This document shows, piece after piece, positions 1 to 8,371 of a stretch of DNA of 42,271 nucleotides (position 1 is the stretch's first letter; each line of letters begins with the position of its first letter). The position numbers and the translations under genes were made by a program. The notes below the pieces were generated by a model. The model was not told where the DNA came from. It saw nothing but the letters and a program-made list of their open reading frames with translations, and did not search any database. This DNA is from SAR86 cluster bacterium (GTDB taxonomy: Bacteria > Pseudomonadota > Gammaproteobacteria > Pseudomonadales > Pseudohongiellaceae): the NCBI GenBank assembly GCA_002401885.1, contig NVUL01000054.1:1-42271 (forward strand), in the 5' to 3' direction.

Positions 1-2
1 CA

Positions 3-98
3 CCCCTGTACGCTCGAGCTCGGCGTCCTGCCTCGCACGGTGGCAAGCGCCGCTACCGATCCACTGCCTTCTTAGAGTCAGTGAAAAATTCAAACTAA
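3..98 (+). CDS. Possible 3-prime tail of a gene entering from the left edge
   Basis: An open frame runs in from the window edge and stops at TAA 96-98, giving about 31 residues. The tail contains the basic run HGGKRRYRS followed by AFLESVK. That arrangement resembles the C-terminal wing of MerR- or excisionase-like helix-turn-helix proteins, but 31 residues are too few to name a family. The first 70 bases look richer in G+C than the queA region beside them. If real, it converges on queA. The other two forward frames are also open for a while, so the reading frame itself is uncertain. Confidence 0.2.
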   Translation, partial: PLYARARRPASHGGKRRYRSTAFLESVKNSN

Positions 99-147
99 GC
101 TACTGCCAACTAGCACGCAGCTACTTTCTACTTCGTCTATTCCATGT

Positions 148-1197
148 CTAGGTGCGATCACCAGAGTGATGAATAAACATCGCGTCTCCGTAGCTGTAGA
201 AGCGGTATTTCTGCGCTACCGCCTCATTATAGGCACCTAGTAACATATCTTTCTCGGAAAATGCGCTAACCAACATCAACAACGTGGATTCCGATAGATG
301 AAAATTCGTCACCATGGCATCCACTACCTGAAAGTCATAGCCTGGGTAGATGAAGATGTCGGTTTCGCCATGAAACGGCGCCAATGGCGAATCTTTGGCA
401 GCACTCTCAAGACTACGCACCGTCGTGGTGCCAACGGCAATGACGCGACCTCCTCGCTCCTTGCAAGCGGCGACCTGTTGGCAAACTTTCTCGTCGACGT
501 CGACTAATTCTTTATGCATCTTATGCTCGAGGACATTGTCGACCCGGATAGGCTGGAAGGTACCTGCACCAACATGCAGGGTAAGATAGGCTGTGTCCAC
601 ACCCTTAGCGAGCAGGGCCGCAAACAAGTCCTCGTCGAAATGTAATCCCGCCGTAGGAGCGGCTACAGCACCCTCCTTTTCGGCATAGATGGTCTGATAG
701 CGCTCGACATCTAGCTCCTCATCGCTGCGTCTTATATAAGGCGGCAGCGGCATATGTCCTTCGCGCACAAGTAGCGCAGGAACATCGACATCCGCATCAA
801 AACTCAACAGAAAGAATTCATTCTCTCTCCCCTCGACCACCGCTCCGGGAATCGACCTATTGTCTGCATTGAAAACTAAGCGAGTACCTGGCTTGGGAGA
901 TTTGCTGGCGCGTAGCTGCGCCATGACCCTGTTTCCATCTAACATGCGCTCGATCAGTATTTCTACTTTGCCGCCAGACTCCTTCTGTGCGAACAGGCGA
1001 GCAGGAATTACCCGAGTATTGTTAAAGACTAGGAGGTCCTCTGGCTTCAGGAAATCCAACAGCTGGCCGAAGCGTCGATGTAGGAGTTTTCCGGTAGATG
1101 CATCCAGGCATAATAGTCGACTCGCACTGCGCTTTTCGGCAGGGTAATTGGCTATTAGCTCCTCTGGAAGGTCGTATTGGAAATCACTGATTTGCAT
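148..1197 (-). CDS. queA: S-adenosylmethionine:tRNA ribosyltransferase-isomerase
   Basis: QueA transfers and isomerises the ribose of S-adenosylmethionine onto 7-aminomethyl-7-deazaguanine at the wobble position of GUN-anticodon tRNAs, giving epoxyqueuosine in the cytoplasm. The 349-residue product has the usual family length. It opens with the family signature [18 protein letters not shown] and carries [12 protein letters not shown] near residue 60, the APTAGLHF motif near residue 180, [13 protein letters not shown] near 210 and [17 protein letters not shown] near 300. The usual downstream partner tgt, and yajC-secDF after it, would lie to the left. The 147 bases there contain no tgt start on this strand, so queA appears detached from that operon. 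It is transcribed divergently from the tRNA-Leu gene. Confidence 0.97.
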   Translation of the reverse strand: MQISDFQYDLPEELIANYPAEKRSASRLLCLDASTGKLLHRRFGQLLDFLKPEDLLVFNNTRVIPARLFAQKESGGKVEILIERMLDGNRVMAQLRASKSPKPGTRLVFNADNRSIPGAVVEGRENEFFLLSFDADVDVPALLVREGHMPLPPYIRRSDEELDVERYQTIYAEKEGAVAAPTAGLHFDEDLFAALLAKGVDTAYLTLHVGAGTFQPIRVDNVLEHKMHKELVDVDEKVCQQVAACKERGGRVIAVGTTTVRSLESAAKDSPLAPFHGETDIFIYPGYDFQVVDAMVTNFHLSESTLLMLVSAFSEKDMLLGAYNEAVAQKYRFYSYGDAMFIHHSGDRT

Positions 1198-1327
1198 TAC
1201 TTTAAGTAACCATGCGGATCAATTTGGAAGGATGGCAAGCCTATAGAATAATCCTTGTCAGGGAAAGAGCTAGCGAATTAGCCGGGCATTCGCCAATTGG
1301 CACAAATTCATCTAGGCTAGAGAGCAA

Positions 1328-1355
1328 TTGCAGGATCAAGCTCAATTGGTATAAT
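1328..1355 (+). promoter_or_regulatory. Sigma-70 promoter of tRNA-Leu
   Basis: A -35 box TTGCAG (1328-1333) and a perfect -10 box TATAAT (1350-1355) are separated by 16 bp. Transcription would begin near 1362, about 80 nt before the mature tRNA. It is the best promoter match in the 246 bp between queA and the tRNA. Confidence 0.7.
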
Positions 1356-1443
1356 GCCCGGCTGGTCTGGCTAGAAGGCATTTCTGATAAGGGATTCAGA
1401 GGTGCCACACTTAACATCCTATGCCAAGCAGATTTCGATTATT

Positions 1444-1530
1444 GCCAGTGTGGTGAAATTGGTAGACACGCCGGATTCAAAATCCGGTTCCTTCACGGGA
1501 GTGGCGGTTCAAGTCCGCCCACTGGTACCA
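1444..1530 (+). tRNA. tRNA-Leu (anticodon CAA), CCA encoded
   Basis: An 87-nt class II tRNA. The acceptor stem GCCAGTG pairs with CACTGGT (one G-U at the first pair), followed by discriminator A and an encoded CCA. The anticodon stem CCGGA/TCCGG encloses the loop TTCAAAA, giving anticodon CAA, which reads the leucine codon UUG. The variable arm is long, as expected for tRNA-Leu, and the T arm carries GGTTCAAGTCC. A good sigma-70 promoter lies upstream. I found no clear Rho-independent terminator after it. No duplicate of its 3-prime end that would mark an integrated element was noticed in the window. Confidence 0.97.
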
Positions 1531-1710
1531 ATCGTATTGCGCCAACTTAGGCTGCTTGAGTGAAGTACCGACTCAGTTTGCCGATATAGGTCTTGAGTGC
1601 GGATGCCTGCTTGGCATCTGAACCCAATATATCTGTCGCAAACTAGCGGGAGCGTAGAAAGCGAAACGAAGGAAAGGCTAAATTCGGCTTTTTTCAGAAA
1701 GGGGAGCACC

Positions 1711-1878
1711 ATGAGTTTCGATGAAGAACACAATGAGACCGAGACGGATACTGGGAATCAAAAACCCAAGACTTTTTTCGGTCTGGAATTGGGGGACGGC
1801 GCGGTCTACGCGGTTGTTATCATCCTCACCCTAATTTTTATCCGCCAAATTTCTGTGGTGGTCGCCGCTCTAAACTAG
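1711..1878 (+). CDS. Small single-helix membrane protein, function unknown
   Basis: A 55-residue protein starting at ATG 1711, preceded by the ribosome-binding site GGGGA with 5-6 bases between. A longer in-frame extension back to 1597 lacks such a site and overlaps non-coding-looking sequence, so the short form is chosen. The first 25 residues are acidic and polar (MSFDEEHNETETD). A hydrophobic helix follows at about residues 32-53 (YAVVIILTLIFIRQISVVVAAL), ending at the C terminus. This predicts a tail-anchored or N-in inner-membrane protein. I do not recognise a family. It lies between tRNA-Leu and leuB on the same strand and could share the tRNA transcript. Confidence 0.6.
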   Translation: MSFDEEHNETETDTGNQKPKTFFGLELGDGAVYAVVIILTLIFIRQISVVVAALN

Positions 1879-1978
1879 TGGCGACTAGCTCTGCTTTTTC
1901 AAGCCACTCGCCTGACCGTACCTATCTCCCCAGTTAAACCAATCTCCTCCCACTAAGTCTTCCACTTGTTCAATAAAT

Positions 1979-2003
1979 AGGCGGCGTGGTAGATTACGCG
2001 CCT
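1979..2003 (+). promoter_or_regulatory. Hairpin in the leuB leader
   Basis: AGGC (1979-1982) and GCGT (1984-1987) pair with ACGC (1996-1999) and GCCT (2000-2003), with one bulged G and an 8-nt loop. There is no U-tract, so it is not a simple terminator. The octamer TAGATTAC in its loop and 3-prime arm (1990-1997) recurs at 2021-2028, just before the leuB start. A regulatory role is a guess. Confidence 0.25.
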
Positions 2004-2055
2004 CGTTGAAGAAGCCTCTTTAGATTACCCTCAAATTTTCCGGCAAGGACAGAAC

Positions 2056-3165
2056 ATGACCGCATATAAGATCGCACTATTAGATGGAGATGGAATCGGC
2101 CCTGAAATCACAGCCGAGGCGGTAAAGATTCTAAACCTCGTCGCTTCGCGCAATAACCTCGAACTAGACTTACAACATGGGGCGTTCGGCGCAAATGCCT
2201 ACTTCGACCATGGACATTCGTTTCCCGAAGCCACGAAGGCGCTATGCGATTCTGCAGATGCGATCTTGAAAGGACCGATAGGTCTCAATCACGAGGAGTC
2301 GAAGAAGATTCCTGTGGACATGCAGCCTGAGCGTGGTGCGCTACTACCTCTTAGGCGCCGCTACAACACCTTCGCCAATATTAGACCCGTCTATCTTCCA
2401 AAGGACCTCGCGCACTTCTCTCCGCTCAAGCCAGAAATCATCGGCGACGGAATCGATTTCATCATTATTCGCGAGCTTGTCGGTGGATTGTATTTCGGCA
2501 AGAAAGAGGCCGGCATCAACGACCAAGGAAAGCGCTACGTCAACGAAATGCTTGAGTACGATGAAGACCAGATAGCGGATATCGCGAAGGTAGCCTTCGA
2601 GACCTCCATGAAGCGTAAGAAGGTACTCCACAATATTCACAAATCGAATGTTCTTAAATCCAGCGTTCTGTGGAACGAAGTTCTCGAAGAAGTCGGTCAG
2701 GACTTTCCGGAAGTAGAAGTGAAACATATTTTGGTAGACGCGGCGGCAACCTATCTCTGCCTAAATCCAGGTCAGTTCGACGTAATGGTCATGGAGAACA
2801 TGTTCGGCGATATATTGAGCGATCAGGCTGGCGGTATTCTTGGGTCGCTTGGCCTTATGCCTTCGGCATGCCTGGGTCCAGACAAAGCCTACTACGAGCC
2901 ATCACACGGATCGGCCCCCGATATTGCTGGCCAGAACATAGCAAATCCTTATTCCATGATCGGGTCTGTCGCCATGATGCTAGAAATGAGCTTTGGCCTA
3001 GAGGCCGAGGCAAGAAATGTTTGGCACGCGATGCAGAGCGTTTTCGCTCAGGGAAATTCTACTCCCGACCTTTCGAAGCCGGGAGAGGGTGTAAAGATGA
3101 TAAGCACTCAGGCGTTCGGAGACTTAGTCGTTAGTGAGTTAGACAAGGCCCCTATTCCTACATAG
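2056..3165 (+). CDS. leuB: 3-isopropylmalate dehydrogenase
   Basis: LeuB oxidatively decarboxylates 3-isopropylmalate to 2-oxoisocaproate with NAD+, the third step of leucine synthesis, in the cytoplasm. The 369-residue protein shows ALLDGDGIGPEI at the N terminus, RRRYNTFANIRPV near residue 97, IIRELVGGLYFG near 137, the metal-binding ENMFGDILSDQAGG near 247 and the C-terminal nucleotide-site motif YEPSHGSAPDIAGQ near 276. The stretch before RYNTFANIRP (GPIGLNHEESKKIP) differs from the AVGGPKWD-type segment of enteric LeuB, so this is a divergent subtype. The start is ATG 2056 with AAGGACAG upstream. The stop lies 27 bp from the convergent LeuA-like synthase gene. leuC and leuD are not in the window. 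Confidence 0.9.
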   Translation: MTAYKIALLDGDGIGPEITAEAVKILNLVASRNNLELDLQHGAFGANAYFDHGHSFPEATKALCDSADAILKGPIGLNHEESKKIPVDMQPERGALLPLRRRYNTFANIRPVYLPKDLAHFSPLKPEIIGDGIDFIIIRELVGGLYFGKKEAGINDQGKRYVNEMLEYDEDQIADIAKVAFETSMKRKKVLHNIHKSNVLKSSVLWNEVLEEVGQDFPEVEVKHILVDAAATYLCLNPGQFDVMVMENMFGDILSDQAGGILGSLGLMPSACLGPDKAYYEPSHGSAPDIAGQNIANPYSMIGSVAMMLEMSFGLEAEARNVWHAMQSVFAQGNSTPDLSKPGEGVKMISTQAFGDLVVSELDKAPIPT

Positions 3166-3192
3166 AAAAATTAGGAACAGGGAAAGGCTTAG

Positions 3193-4734
3193 CTAGCGCT
3201 TTTCTGCCTGCATGCGCAAGTTAATCATGCGCATTGCAGCCTTAACGCCCGCAAGAACCTGATTAGAGTCGACACCGCGTGTCTTGAATTCCTGCTCCTG
3301 CCATTCCCAGGTAATGATACATTCCGTTAGTGCATCGATATTTCCACCCCGAGGGATATGCAGCTCATAGTTCAATAGCGCAGGCATCTCAAAGCCTCTT
3401 TCCTTCAACAATTTTTCAATAGCATCGAAGAAGGCAGCGAAGCCACCGTTGCCAGAACCCGAGCCTTGCAATTCTTTACCCTCTAGTTCGACACGGATAC
3501 TCGCCGTGCTCTCAACATTCAAGCCACTGCTTATATAACAATTGAGCAGCGTGATGTTATGGAAGTCACGACTCTGCATGACATCGGCGATGATAAAAGG
3601 CAGGTCTTCGGAAGTAATGATGTGCTTCGAATCGCCCAACTTAACGATTCTCTTCAGTACCTTCGCCTGATCATCCTTAGAGAGGCTGATGCCCAATTCA
3701 TCTAGGTTGTTGATCAAGGATGCCTTGCCACTCATCTTACCCAGTGCATAGACCCGTTTTCGTGCGAAGCGCTCTGGACTGAGCTCTGTCACATAGAGGT
3801 CTCCTTTCAGATCACCGTCGGCGTGTATGCCTGCGGTCTGAGTAAATACATCAGCTCCAACCACGGGTGTGTTCGCTGCTATCCACTTGCCGGAAAAATT
3901 CTCGACCATGCGACTAAGCAATCCAATCCGAGTCTCATCTATAGATAACTGCATGCCCATCTTGTCTTTCAACACAACGGCCACCTCGGCAAGCGAAGCG
4001 TTTCCGGCGCGCTCACCCAAACAGTTTATAGTGCAGTGAATGGTATCGATGCCCGCATTCACTGCTGCCATTACATTTGCGGTAGCCAGGCCGTAGTCAT
4101 TGTGAGGATGAAAGTCGAAAGTCAAATCAGGGAAGCTTTCCAGCATGTCCTTCAATGAGGCGGTGACCTCTTCTGGCGACATCAAGCCCAGGGTATCCGG
4201 CAATAGATAGTGCCCTATCCCACATTGTTTAGTGCCTTCCACCAACCCCGTCACATAGTCTCGGCTATTTGCATAACCATTGGACCAGTCTTCCAAATAC
4301 ATATTGACACTCAGGCCCTGCTCTTTCGCATAGCTTGCAGTTTTCTCAATATCCGCCACGTGTTCCTCAAGCGTCTTACCCAATTGTTCGCGGCAATGCT
4401 TCTCGCTGCCCTTCGCTAGAAGATTAATAACCTTTCCACCCGCACTCGCAATCCAGTCCACGCTACGCTTATGATCGACGAAACCCAACACCTCAACACG
4501 GTCGATCATGCCGACCGAATCGGCCCACTCAGTAATCTGTGACACAGCAACCTTCTCACCATCTGACACACAGGCGGAAGCAACTTCGATGCGATCCACC
4601 TTCAGGGATTGCAGTAGTGCGCGGGCTATATTCACCTTCTCATTAACAGAAAAGGAAACACCCTGGGTTTGTTCGCCATCTCGCAGTGTTGTATCGAGCA
4701 AATTGATATGACGGGTATGCGCTTGGGCAGTCAT
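3193..4734 (-). CDS. 2-isopropylmalate synthase / citramalate synthase family enzyme (LeuA-like)
   Basis: A member of the DRE-TIM metallolyase superfamily that condenses acetyl-CoA with a 2-oxoacid. Beside leuB the likely product is 2-isopropylmalate, though citramalate is possible. The 513-residue form has LLDTTLRDGEQ at residues 12-22, the metal ligands in FHPHNDYG (His 209 and His 211) and CLGERAGNASL near 240. A C-terminal domain of about 120 residues resembles the allosteric LeuA domain. The start is ATG 4734, preceded by AGGA at 7-nt spacing; a frame extension to 4794 has no such site. The motif set (ASACVSDGE, GGKVINLLAKGS, YLEDWSNGY) is, from memory, closer to the synthases of Bacteroidetes than to enteric LeuA. 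Substrate assignment is inference from the neighbour. Confidence 0.85.
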   Translation of the reverse strand: MTAQAHTRHINLLDTTLRDGEQTQGVSFSVNEKVNIARALLQSLKVDRIEVASACVSDGEKVAVSQITEWADSVGMIDRVEVLGFVDHKRSVDWIASAGGKVINLLAKGSEKHCREQLGKTLEEHVADIEKTASYAKEQGLSVNMYLEDWSNGYANSRDYVTGLVEGTKQCGIGHYLLPDTLGLMSPEEVTASLKDMLESFPDLTFDFHPHNDYGLATANVMAAVNAGIDTIHCTINCLGERAGNASLAEVAVVLKDKMGMQLSIDETRIGLLSRMVENFSGKWIAANTPVVGADVFTQTAGIHADGDLKGDLYVTELSPERFARKRVYALGKMSGKASLINNLDELGISLSKDDQAKVLKRIVKLGDSKHIITSEDLPFIIADVMQSRDFHNITLLNCYISSGLNVESTASIRVELEGKELQGSGSGNGGFAAFFDAIEKLLKERGFEMPALLNYELHIPRGGNIDALTECIITWEWQEQEFKTRGVDSNQVLAGVKAAMRMINLRMQAEKR

Positions 4735-4865
4735 GCTGAAGTCCTGATGCAAGTTAAAAACTAGGCGTCCCGAGATGCCTAGCGTGTGGGCCATAGAGTC
4801 TGGCGGGGCTCGGATTCTAGCAAAATCTGCTTGCTGAGATAAGCCGAAAACTCAATAATTACGCG

Positions 4866-4895
4866 AACTTGCACCAACTTTCACTAACTTGCACT
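4866..4895 (+). repeat. Three 10-bp tandem repeats over the pnt promoter
   Basis: Three consecutive copies of AACTTKCACY lie at 4866-4875, 4876-4885 and 4886-4895; the middle copy differs at one core position (T for G). The last copy contains the -35 hexamer TTGCAC. The 10-bp period places equivalent bases on one face of the helix, as expected for side-by-side binding of a regulator. No regulator is identified. Confidence 0.6.
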
Positions 4896-4916
4896 TGATG
4901 AGGATCGTTATATACT
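4889..4916 (+). promoter_or_regulatory. Sigma-70 promoter of the pntAA-pntAB-pntB operon
   Basis: The -35 box TTGCAC (4889-4894) and -10 box TATACT (4911-4916) are 16 bp apart, about 37 bp ahead of the pntAA start codon. The -35 box is part of the 10-bp tandem repeat, so occupancy of the repeat should affect promoter access. Confidence 0.6.
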
Positions 4917-4953
4917 GCGCCCTTCATGAGAAATTGAACATCTGAGGTTCAGT

Positions 4954-6087
4954 ATGACGATCAAAATCGGTGTCCCTAAAGAAGTTCGCGAAGGCGAACA
5001 GCGGGTCGCATTAGTGCCAGATATCGTAAATCGACTGGCGAAGCAGGATATCCAAGTAACTCTGGAAACCGGTGCCGGGGAGCTTGCAGGCTATAGCGAT
5101 AAATACTACGAAAATGCTGAGATTGCCGCCTCTTCCGCCGAAATACTCGGCAAGACCGATATCTGCCTGACCGTAAATCCTGCTACAGACGAGCAGATCG
5201 AGCAGCTCAAGGACGGATCGATTCTGATTGGATACCTCAATCCACATTCAGATCTGGAACGCTTCAACAAACTCAAAGCAAAAAACATCAGCGCGTTCTC
5301 AATGGAATTGGTACCTCGAATATCCAGAGCGCAGGCTATGGATGCTCTTTCATCACAGGCCTCCATCGCGGGCTATAAGGCCGTGCTTCTAGCCAGCAAC
5401 CTCCTCGGCAAGTTCTTCCCGATGTTGACGACTGCTGCTGGTACGATCAGACCATCGAAGGTCTTGGTTATCGGTGCTGGCGTTGCAGGCCTACAGGCGA
5501 TCGCCACAGCCCGACGTCTCGGCGCGATTGTGGAAGGCTATGATGTTCGAGCTGCGGTGAAGGAGCAGGTCGAATCGCTAGGTGCGAAATTTGTCGACAT
5601 CGAGATCAAGGCGGAAGGCAGCGGCGGTTATGCCAGAGAGCTTACCGACGAAGAACGCCAACAACAGCAAGCTATTCTTGCCAAACATGTGGCAGCCGCC
5701 GATGTGGTAGTGAGCACAGCAGCGATACCAGGACGCCCTTCTCCACTAATCATCAGCACTGAGATGGTCGAGGGAATGCGTGGTGGATCCGTTATCGTGG
5801 ACCTTGCAGCCGAAGGCGGCGGCAACTGCGAACTGACTAAAATTGACGAGACTGTTCTGCACAAGGGCGTAAAGATCTATGGACCAGCCAACGTACCTAG
5901 CATGGTTGGCAATCATGCCAGCGAGTTGTACGCGAAGAACCTACTCAACTTTTTGGAACTATTGATTCAAGATGGCGCTATCAATATCGATCTCGAAGAC
6001 GAGATCCTTAACGCAAGTCTGATCACCCATGGCGGCGAGATTCACCATGCCGGCATCAAAGAACAGCTAGAAGGAGCATCCTCATGA
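4954..6087 (+). CDS. pntAA: NAD(P)+ transhydrogenase subunit alpha, part 1 (NAD-binding dI)
   Basis: The soluble NAD(H)-binding domain I of the proton-translocating transhydrogenase, which reduces NADP+ with NADH at the expense of proton flow into the cell. The 377 residues start IGVPKEVREGEQRVALVPD. They carry RAQAMDALSSQASIAGYKAVL near residue 130, the Rossmann motif VLVIGAGVAGLQA near 172 and GYDVRAAVKEQVESLGAKFV near 195. The protein ends after dI, so alpha is split from its membrane part, as in Rhodospirillum-type three-subunit enzymes and unlike E. coli PntA. The start ATG 4954 is preceded by GAGG. The stop overlaps the pntAB start by 4 bp (ATGA), indicating translational coupling. Confidence 0.96.
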   Translation: MTIKIGVPKEVREGEQRVALVPDIVNRLAKQDIQVTLETGAGELAGYSDKYYENAEIAASSAEILGKTDICLTVNPATDEQIEQLKDGSILIGYLNPHSDLERFNKLKAKNISAFSMELVPRISRAQAMDALSSQASIAGYKAVLLASNLLGKFFPMLTTAAGTIRPSKVLVIGAGVAGLQAIATARRLGAIVEGYDVRAAVKEQVESLGAKFVDIEIKAEGSGGYARELTDEERQQQQAILAKHVAAADVVVSTAAIPGRPSPLIISTEMVEGMRGGSVIVDLAAEGGGNCELTKIDETVLHKGVKIYGPANVPSMVGNHASELYAKNLLNFLELLIQDGAINIDLEDEILNASLITHGGEIHHAGIKEQLEGASS

Positions 6088-6389
6088 TCGAAGGTCTCGC
6101 GGCAATCTACATATTCATGCTAGCCGGCTTTACGGGCTACGAAATTATCAGCAAGGTGCCAGTTATCCTGCACACGCCCCTCATGTCAGGATCAAACTTC
6201 GTCCACGGCATTGTTCTAGTTGGTGCGATGGTCGCGCTAGGCATCGCCGAAACAACCACGCAACAAATAATCGGTTTTATCGCCGTCTTACTAGGCGCGG
6301 GCAACGCGGTAGGCGGCTATGTGGTCACCGAGCGCATGCTGGAGATGTTTAGGCCTAGCGACAAGAAAACAAAAGGCGAGGATTCTTAG
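6084..6389 (+). CDS. pntAB: NAD(P)+ transhydrogenase subunit alpha, part 2 (membrane)
   Basis: A 101-residue inner-membrane subunit contributing the alpha-side helices of domain II, the proton channel. Three hydrophobic segments are visible at about residues 2-14, 38-54 and 60-80, with the family stretch THxxMSGxNFVHGIVLVGAM represented by HTPLMSGSNFVHGIVLVGAM. The gene starts within the pntAA stop (ATGA overlap) and abuts pntB with no gap. The length is normal for PntAB. Confidence 0.95.
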   Translation: MIEGLAAIYIFMLAGFTGYEIISKVPVILHTPLMSGSNFVHGIVLVGAMVALGIAETTTQQIIGFIAVLLGAGNAVGGYVVTERMLEMFRPSDKKTKGEDS

Positions 6390-7820
6390 ATGGAAACTCT
6401 AATCCAAGCGGCCTATCTGATAGCAGCAGCGCTATTCATTCTAGGCCTCAAGCAAATGAGTTCGCCAGTTACCGCAAGACGCGGAATACTCTGGGCAGGC
6501 GCAGGCATGGTGCTCGCGACCCTTGCCACCTTCATGTCGCCGCAAATACTCGATAGCGATCAGGTCAGCATCAACATCATTTTGATACTCATTGCGATAG
6601 CTCTAGGCGGTGGTTATGCCTGGTATAGCGGCAAGAAAGTCGCCATGACCGACATGCCACAGATGATTGCCATGTATAACGGCATGGGAGGTGGAGCGGC
6701 CGCTGCCATCGCCGCCGTCGAATTGATCAAGGCCAGCAACGAGGCCGCACATGATGTGACTGGAAGCGCAACGGTAGCCGACATGCTCGGTGCCGATGTG
6801 GCAGTCCTCGGTATTCTCGGCGCCATCATTGGCACAATCTCATTCAGCGGAAGCATAATCGCCTGGGCCAAGCTGGACGGCCGATTGAATCGCAGTAAAT
6901 TGCTACCGATGCAACATATCATCAACGCCCTGCTCGCAATCGTCACTGTAGGCTTCGCCGTTGCTATTTACTTCACCAATAGCATCGACACGATCATCAT
7001 TTTCTATCTGCTCGCCTTAGTGTTAGGCATCTTCATTACCGTTCCCGTCGGCGGCGCGGACATGCCCGTGATCATCTCACTATTTAATGCGTTAACTGGT
7101 CTCGCAGTGGGTTTCGAAGGCTATGTACTCGGCAACGCGGCGATGATCATCGCAGGTATCGTTGTCGGCTCGGCCGGCTCCCTGCTAACACAGCTAATGG
7201 CGAAGGCAATGAATCGCTCGGTTGCGAACGTATTCTTTGCCGGCGTCGGGACAGATGCCGCTGCAGCAAGCGGAGACGGTATCGAAGGTGTGATGAAAGA
7301 GATTCAGGCTCAGGATGCCGGCATTCTTATGTCTTTCGCTAGCCAGGTTGTCATCATCCCCGGATACGGCATGGCTGTTGCTCAAGCGCAGCATAAGATC
7401 TGGGAGCTCACGCAAATTCTGACCGAGAAAGGCGTCAACGTGAAGTTCGCTATTCACCCTGTAGCCGGCCGCATGCCAGGACATATGAACGTATTGCTCG
7501 CCGAAGCCGGTGTACCCTATGACATGATCTATGACATGGAAGACATCAACGCCGACTTTAAGAACACGACCGTGGCACTAGTTATCGGCGCCAACGATGT
7601 CGTGAATCCTTCGGCGAAGAGCGATAGCAGCAGCCCACTATTCGGCATGCCGATTCTCGATGCCATCGATTCCGACAACGTAATTGTTATTAAGCGCGGA
7701 CGCGGAACTGGATTCTCGGGTGTAGAAAACCCACTGTTCTTTGCGGACAATACAAAGATGTTATTCGGAGATGGGCAGAAGGCAGCTAGCGAACTAATTC
7801 AAGCTGTTAAAGAGCTTTAA
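6390..7820 (+). CDS. pntB: NAD(P)+ transhydrogenase subunit beta
   Basis: The 476-residue beta subunit. The N-terminal half holds the remaining domain II transmembrane helices, including MTDMPQMIAMYNGMGGGAAA near residue 85 and TVPVGGADMPVIISLFNALTG near 217. The C-terminal third is the NADP(H)-binding domain III. It shows IIPGYGMAVAQAQHKI near 322, HPVAGRMPGHMNVLLAEAGVPYD near 357 and IGANDVVNPSA near 398. The start immediately follows the pntAB stop. The three genes form one operon that should supply NADPH for biosynthesis. Confidence 0.97.
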   Translation: METLIQAAYLIAAALFILGLKQMSSPVTARRGILWAGAGMVLATLATFMSPQILDSDQVSINIILILIAIALGGGYAWYSGKKVAMTDMPQMIAMYNGMGGGAAAAIAAVELIKASNEAAHDVTGSATVADMLGADVAVLGILGAIIGTISFSGSIIAWAKLDGRLNRSKLLPMQHIINALLAIVTVGFAVAIYFTNSIDTIIIFYLLALVLGIFITVPVGGADMPVIISLFNALTGLAVGFEGYVLGNAAMIIAGIVVGSAGSLLTQLMAKAMNRSVANVFFAGVGTDAAAASGDGIEGVMKEIQAQDAGILMSFASQVVIIPGYGMAVAQAQHKIWELTQILTEKGVNVKFAIHPVAGRMPGHMNVLLAEAGVPYDMIYDMEDINADFKNTTVALVIGANDVVNPSAKSDSSSPLFGMPILDAIDSDNVIVIKRGRGTGFSGVENPLFFADNTKMLFGDGQKAASELIQAVKEL

Positions 7821-7842
7821 GAATCTCTAGGGTTACCGACCA

Positions 7843-8340
7843 TTGACTGATGTAGAACAAGTAAGCGAAGCATCGGAACCCCTTCCAAGAGCAGGCTTGA
7901 TGCGGCGTCTGGCCGCCCTGCTCTACGATGGTTTTCTGGTAGCGGCCATCTGGATGGTGCTTGGATTTAGTCTGCAACTCATTGTCGGCACAGAGTCGAA
8001 TCAGCTAGTCGATGGCGTAGTGCAGACCGACCCCCTACTCGACGCGATACTGTTCACCATCATGGTAGCTAGCGGCAGCGGCTTCTATATCTGGTTCTGG
8101 ACACGCAGTGGTCAAACTCTCGGCATGATCGCGTGGCGGATCAAGGTCGAATCTCTGGATGGCGGTCTGATCGATTTCAAACAGGGCGTGATTCGCTATA
8201 TCGCTGCCTGGCCCGCATTCTTCCTCCTCGGGCTCGGCTACCTATCAATCTATCTGGATAGTAATGGCGATGCGGCTCACGACAAAATGTCTCACAGCAA
8301 GGTAGTGCTGCTACCACAGTCCCATCGCCCTTTCGATTAG
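7843..8340 (+). CDS. RDD family membrane protein
   Basis: A 165-residue inner-membrane protein with the RDD fold. An Arg-rich entry (MRRLAALLYDGFLVAAIW, residues 21-38) leads into helix 1. A second helix lies at about residues 68-85, followed by the conserved TRSGQTLGMIAWRIKV, and a third helix sits near 125-145. The start is TTG 7843 with AGGG upstream; there is no ATG in frame before the first RDD helix except residue 20. RDD proteins often lie near lptF/lptG in gammaproteobacteria, and here lptG is close but on the other strand. The function is unsettled; some RDD proteins have been proposed to act in ion or solute transport. It could be read through from pnt (22-bp gap). Confidence 0.88.
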   Translation: MTDVEQVSEASEPLPRAGLMRRLAALLYDGFLVAAIWMVLGFSLQLIVGTESNQLVDGVVQTDPLLDAILFTIMVASGSGFYIWFWTRSGQTLGMIAWRIKVESLDGGLIDFKQGVIRYIAAWPAFFLLGLGYLSIYLDSNGDAAHDKMSHSKVVLLPQSHRPFD

Positions 8341-8371
8341 AAGACTAGACTCGCTTCGGCCAATTAGAACT

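Noticed and set aside
1444-1530. tRNA-Leu as the attachment site of an integrated element
   Set aside because: No integrase gene is nearby and I noticed no second copy of the tRNA 3-prime end in the window.
1212-1550. 112-codon open frame across the tRNA-Leu promoter and gene
   Set aside because: It reads through a clear tRNA gene and has no protein-like composition or start site.
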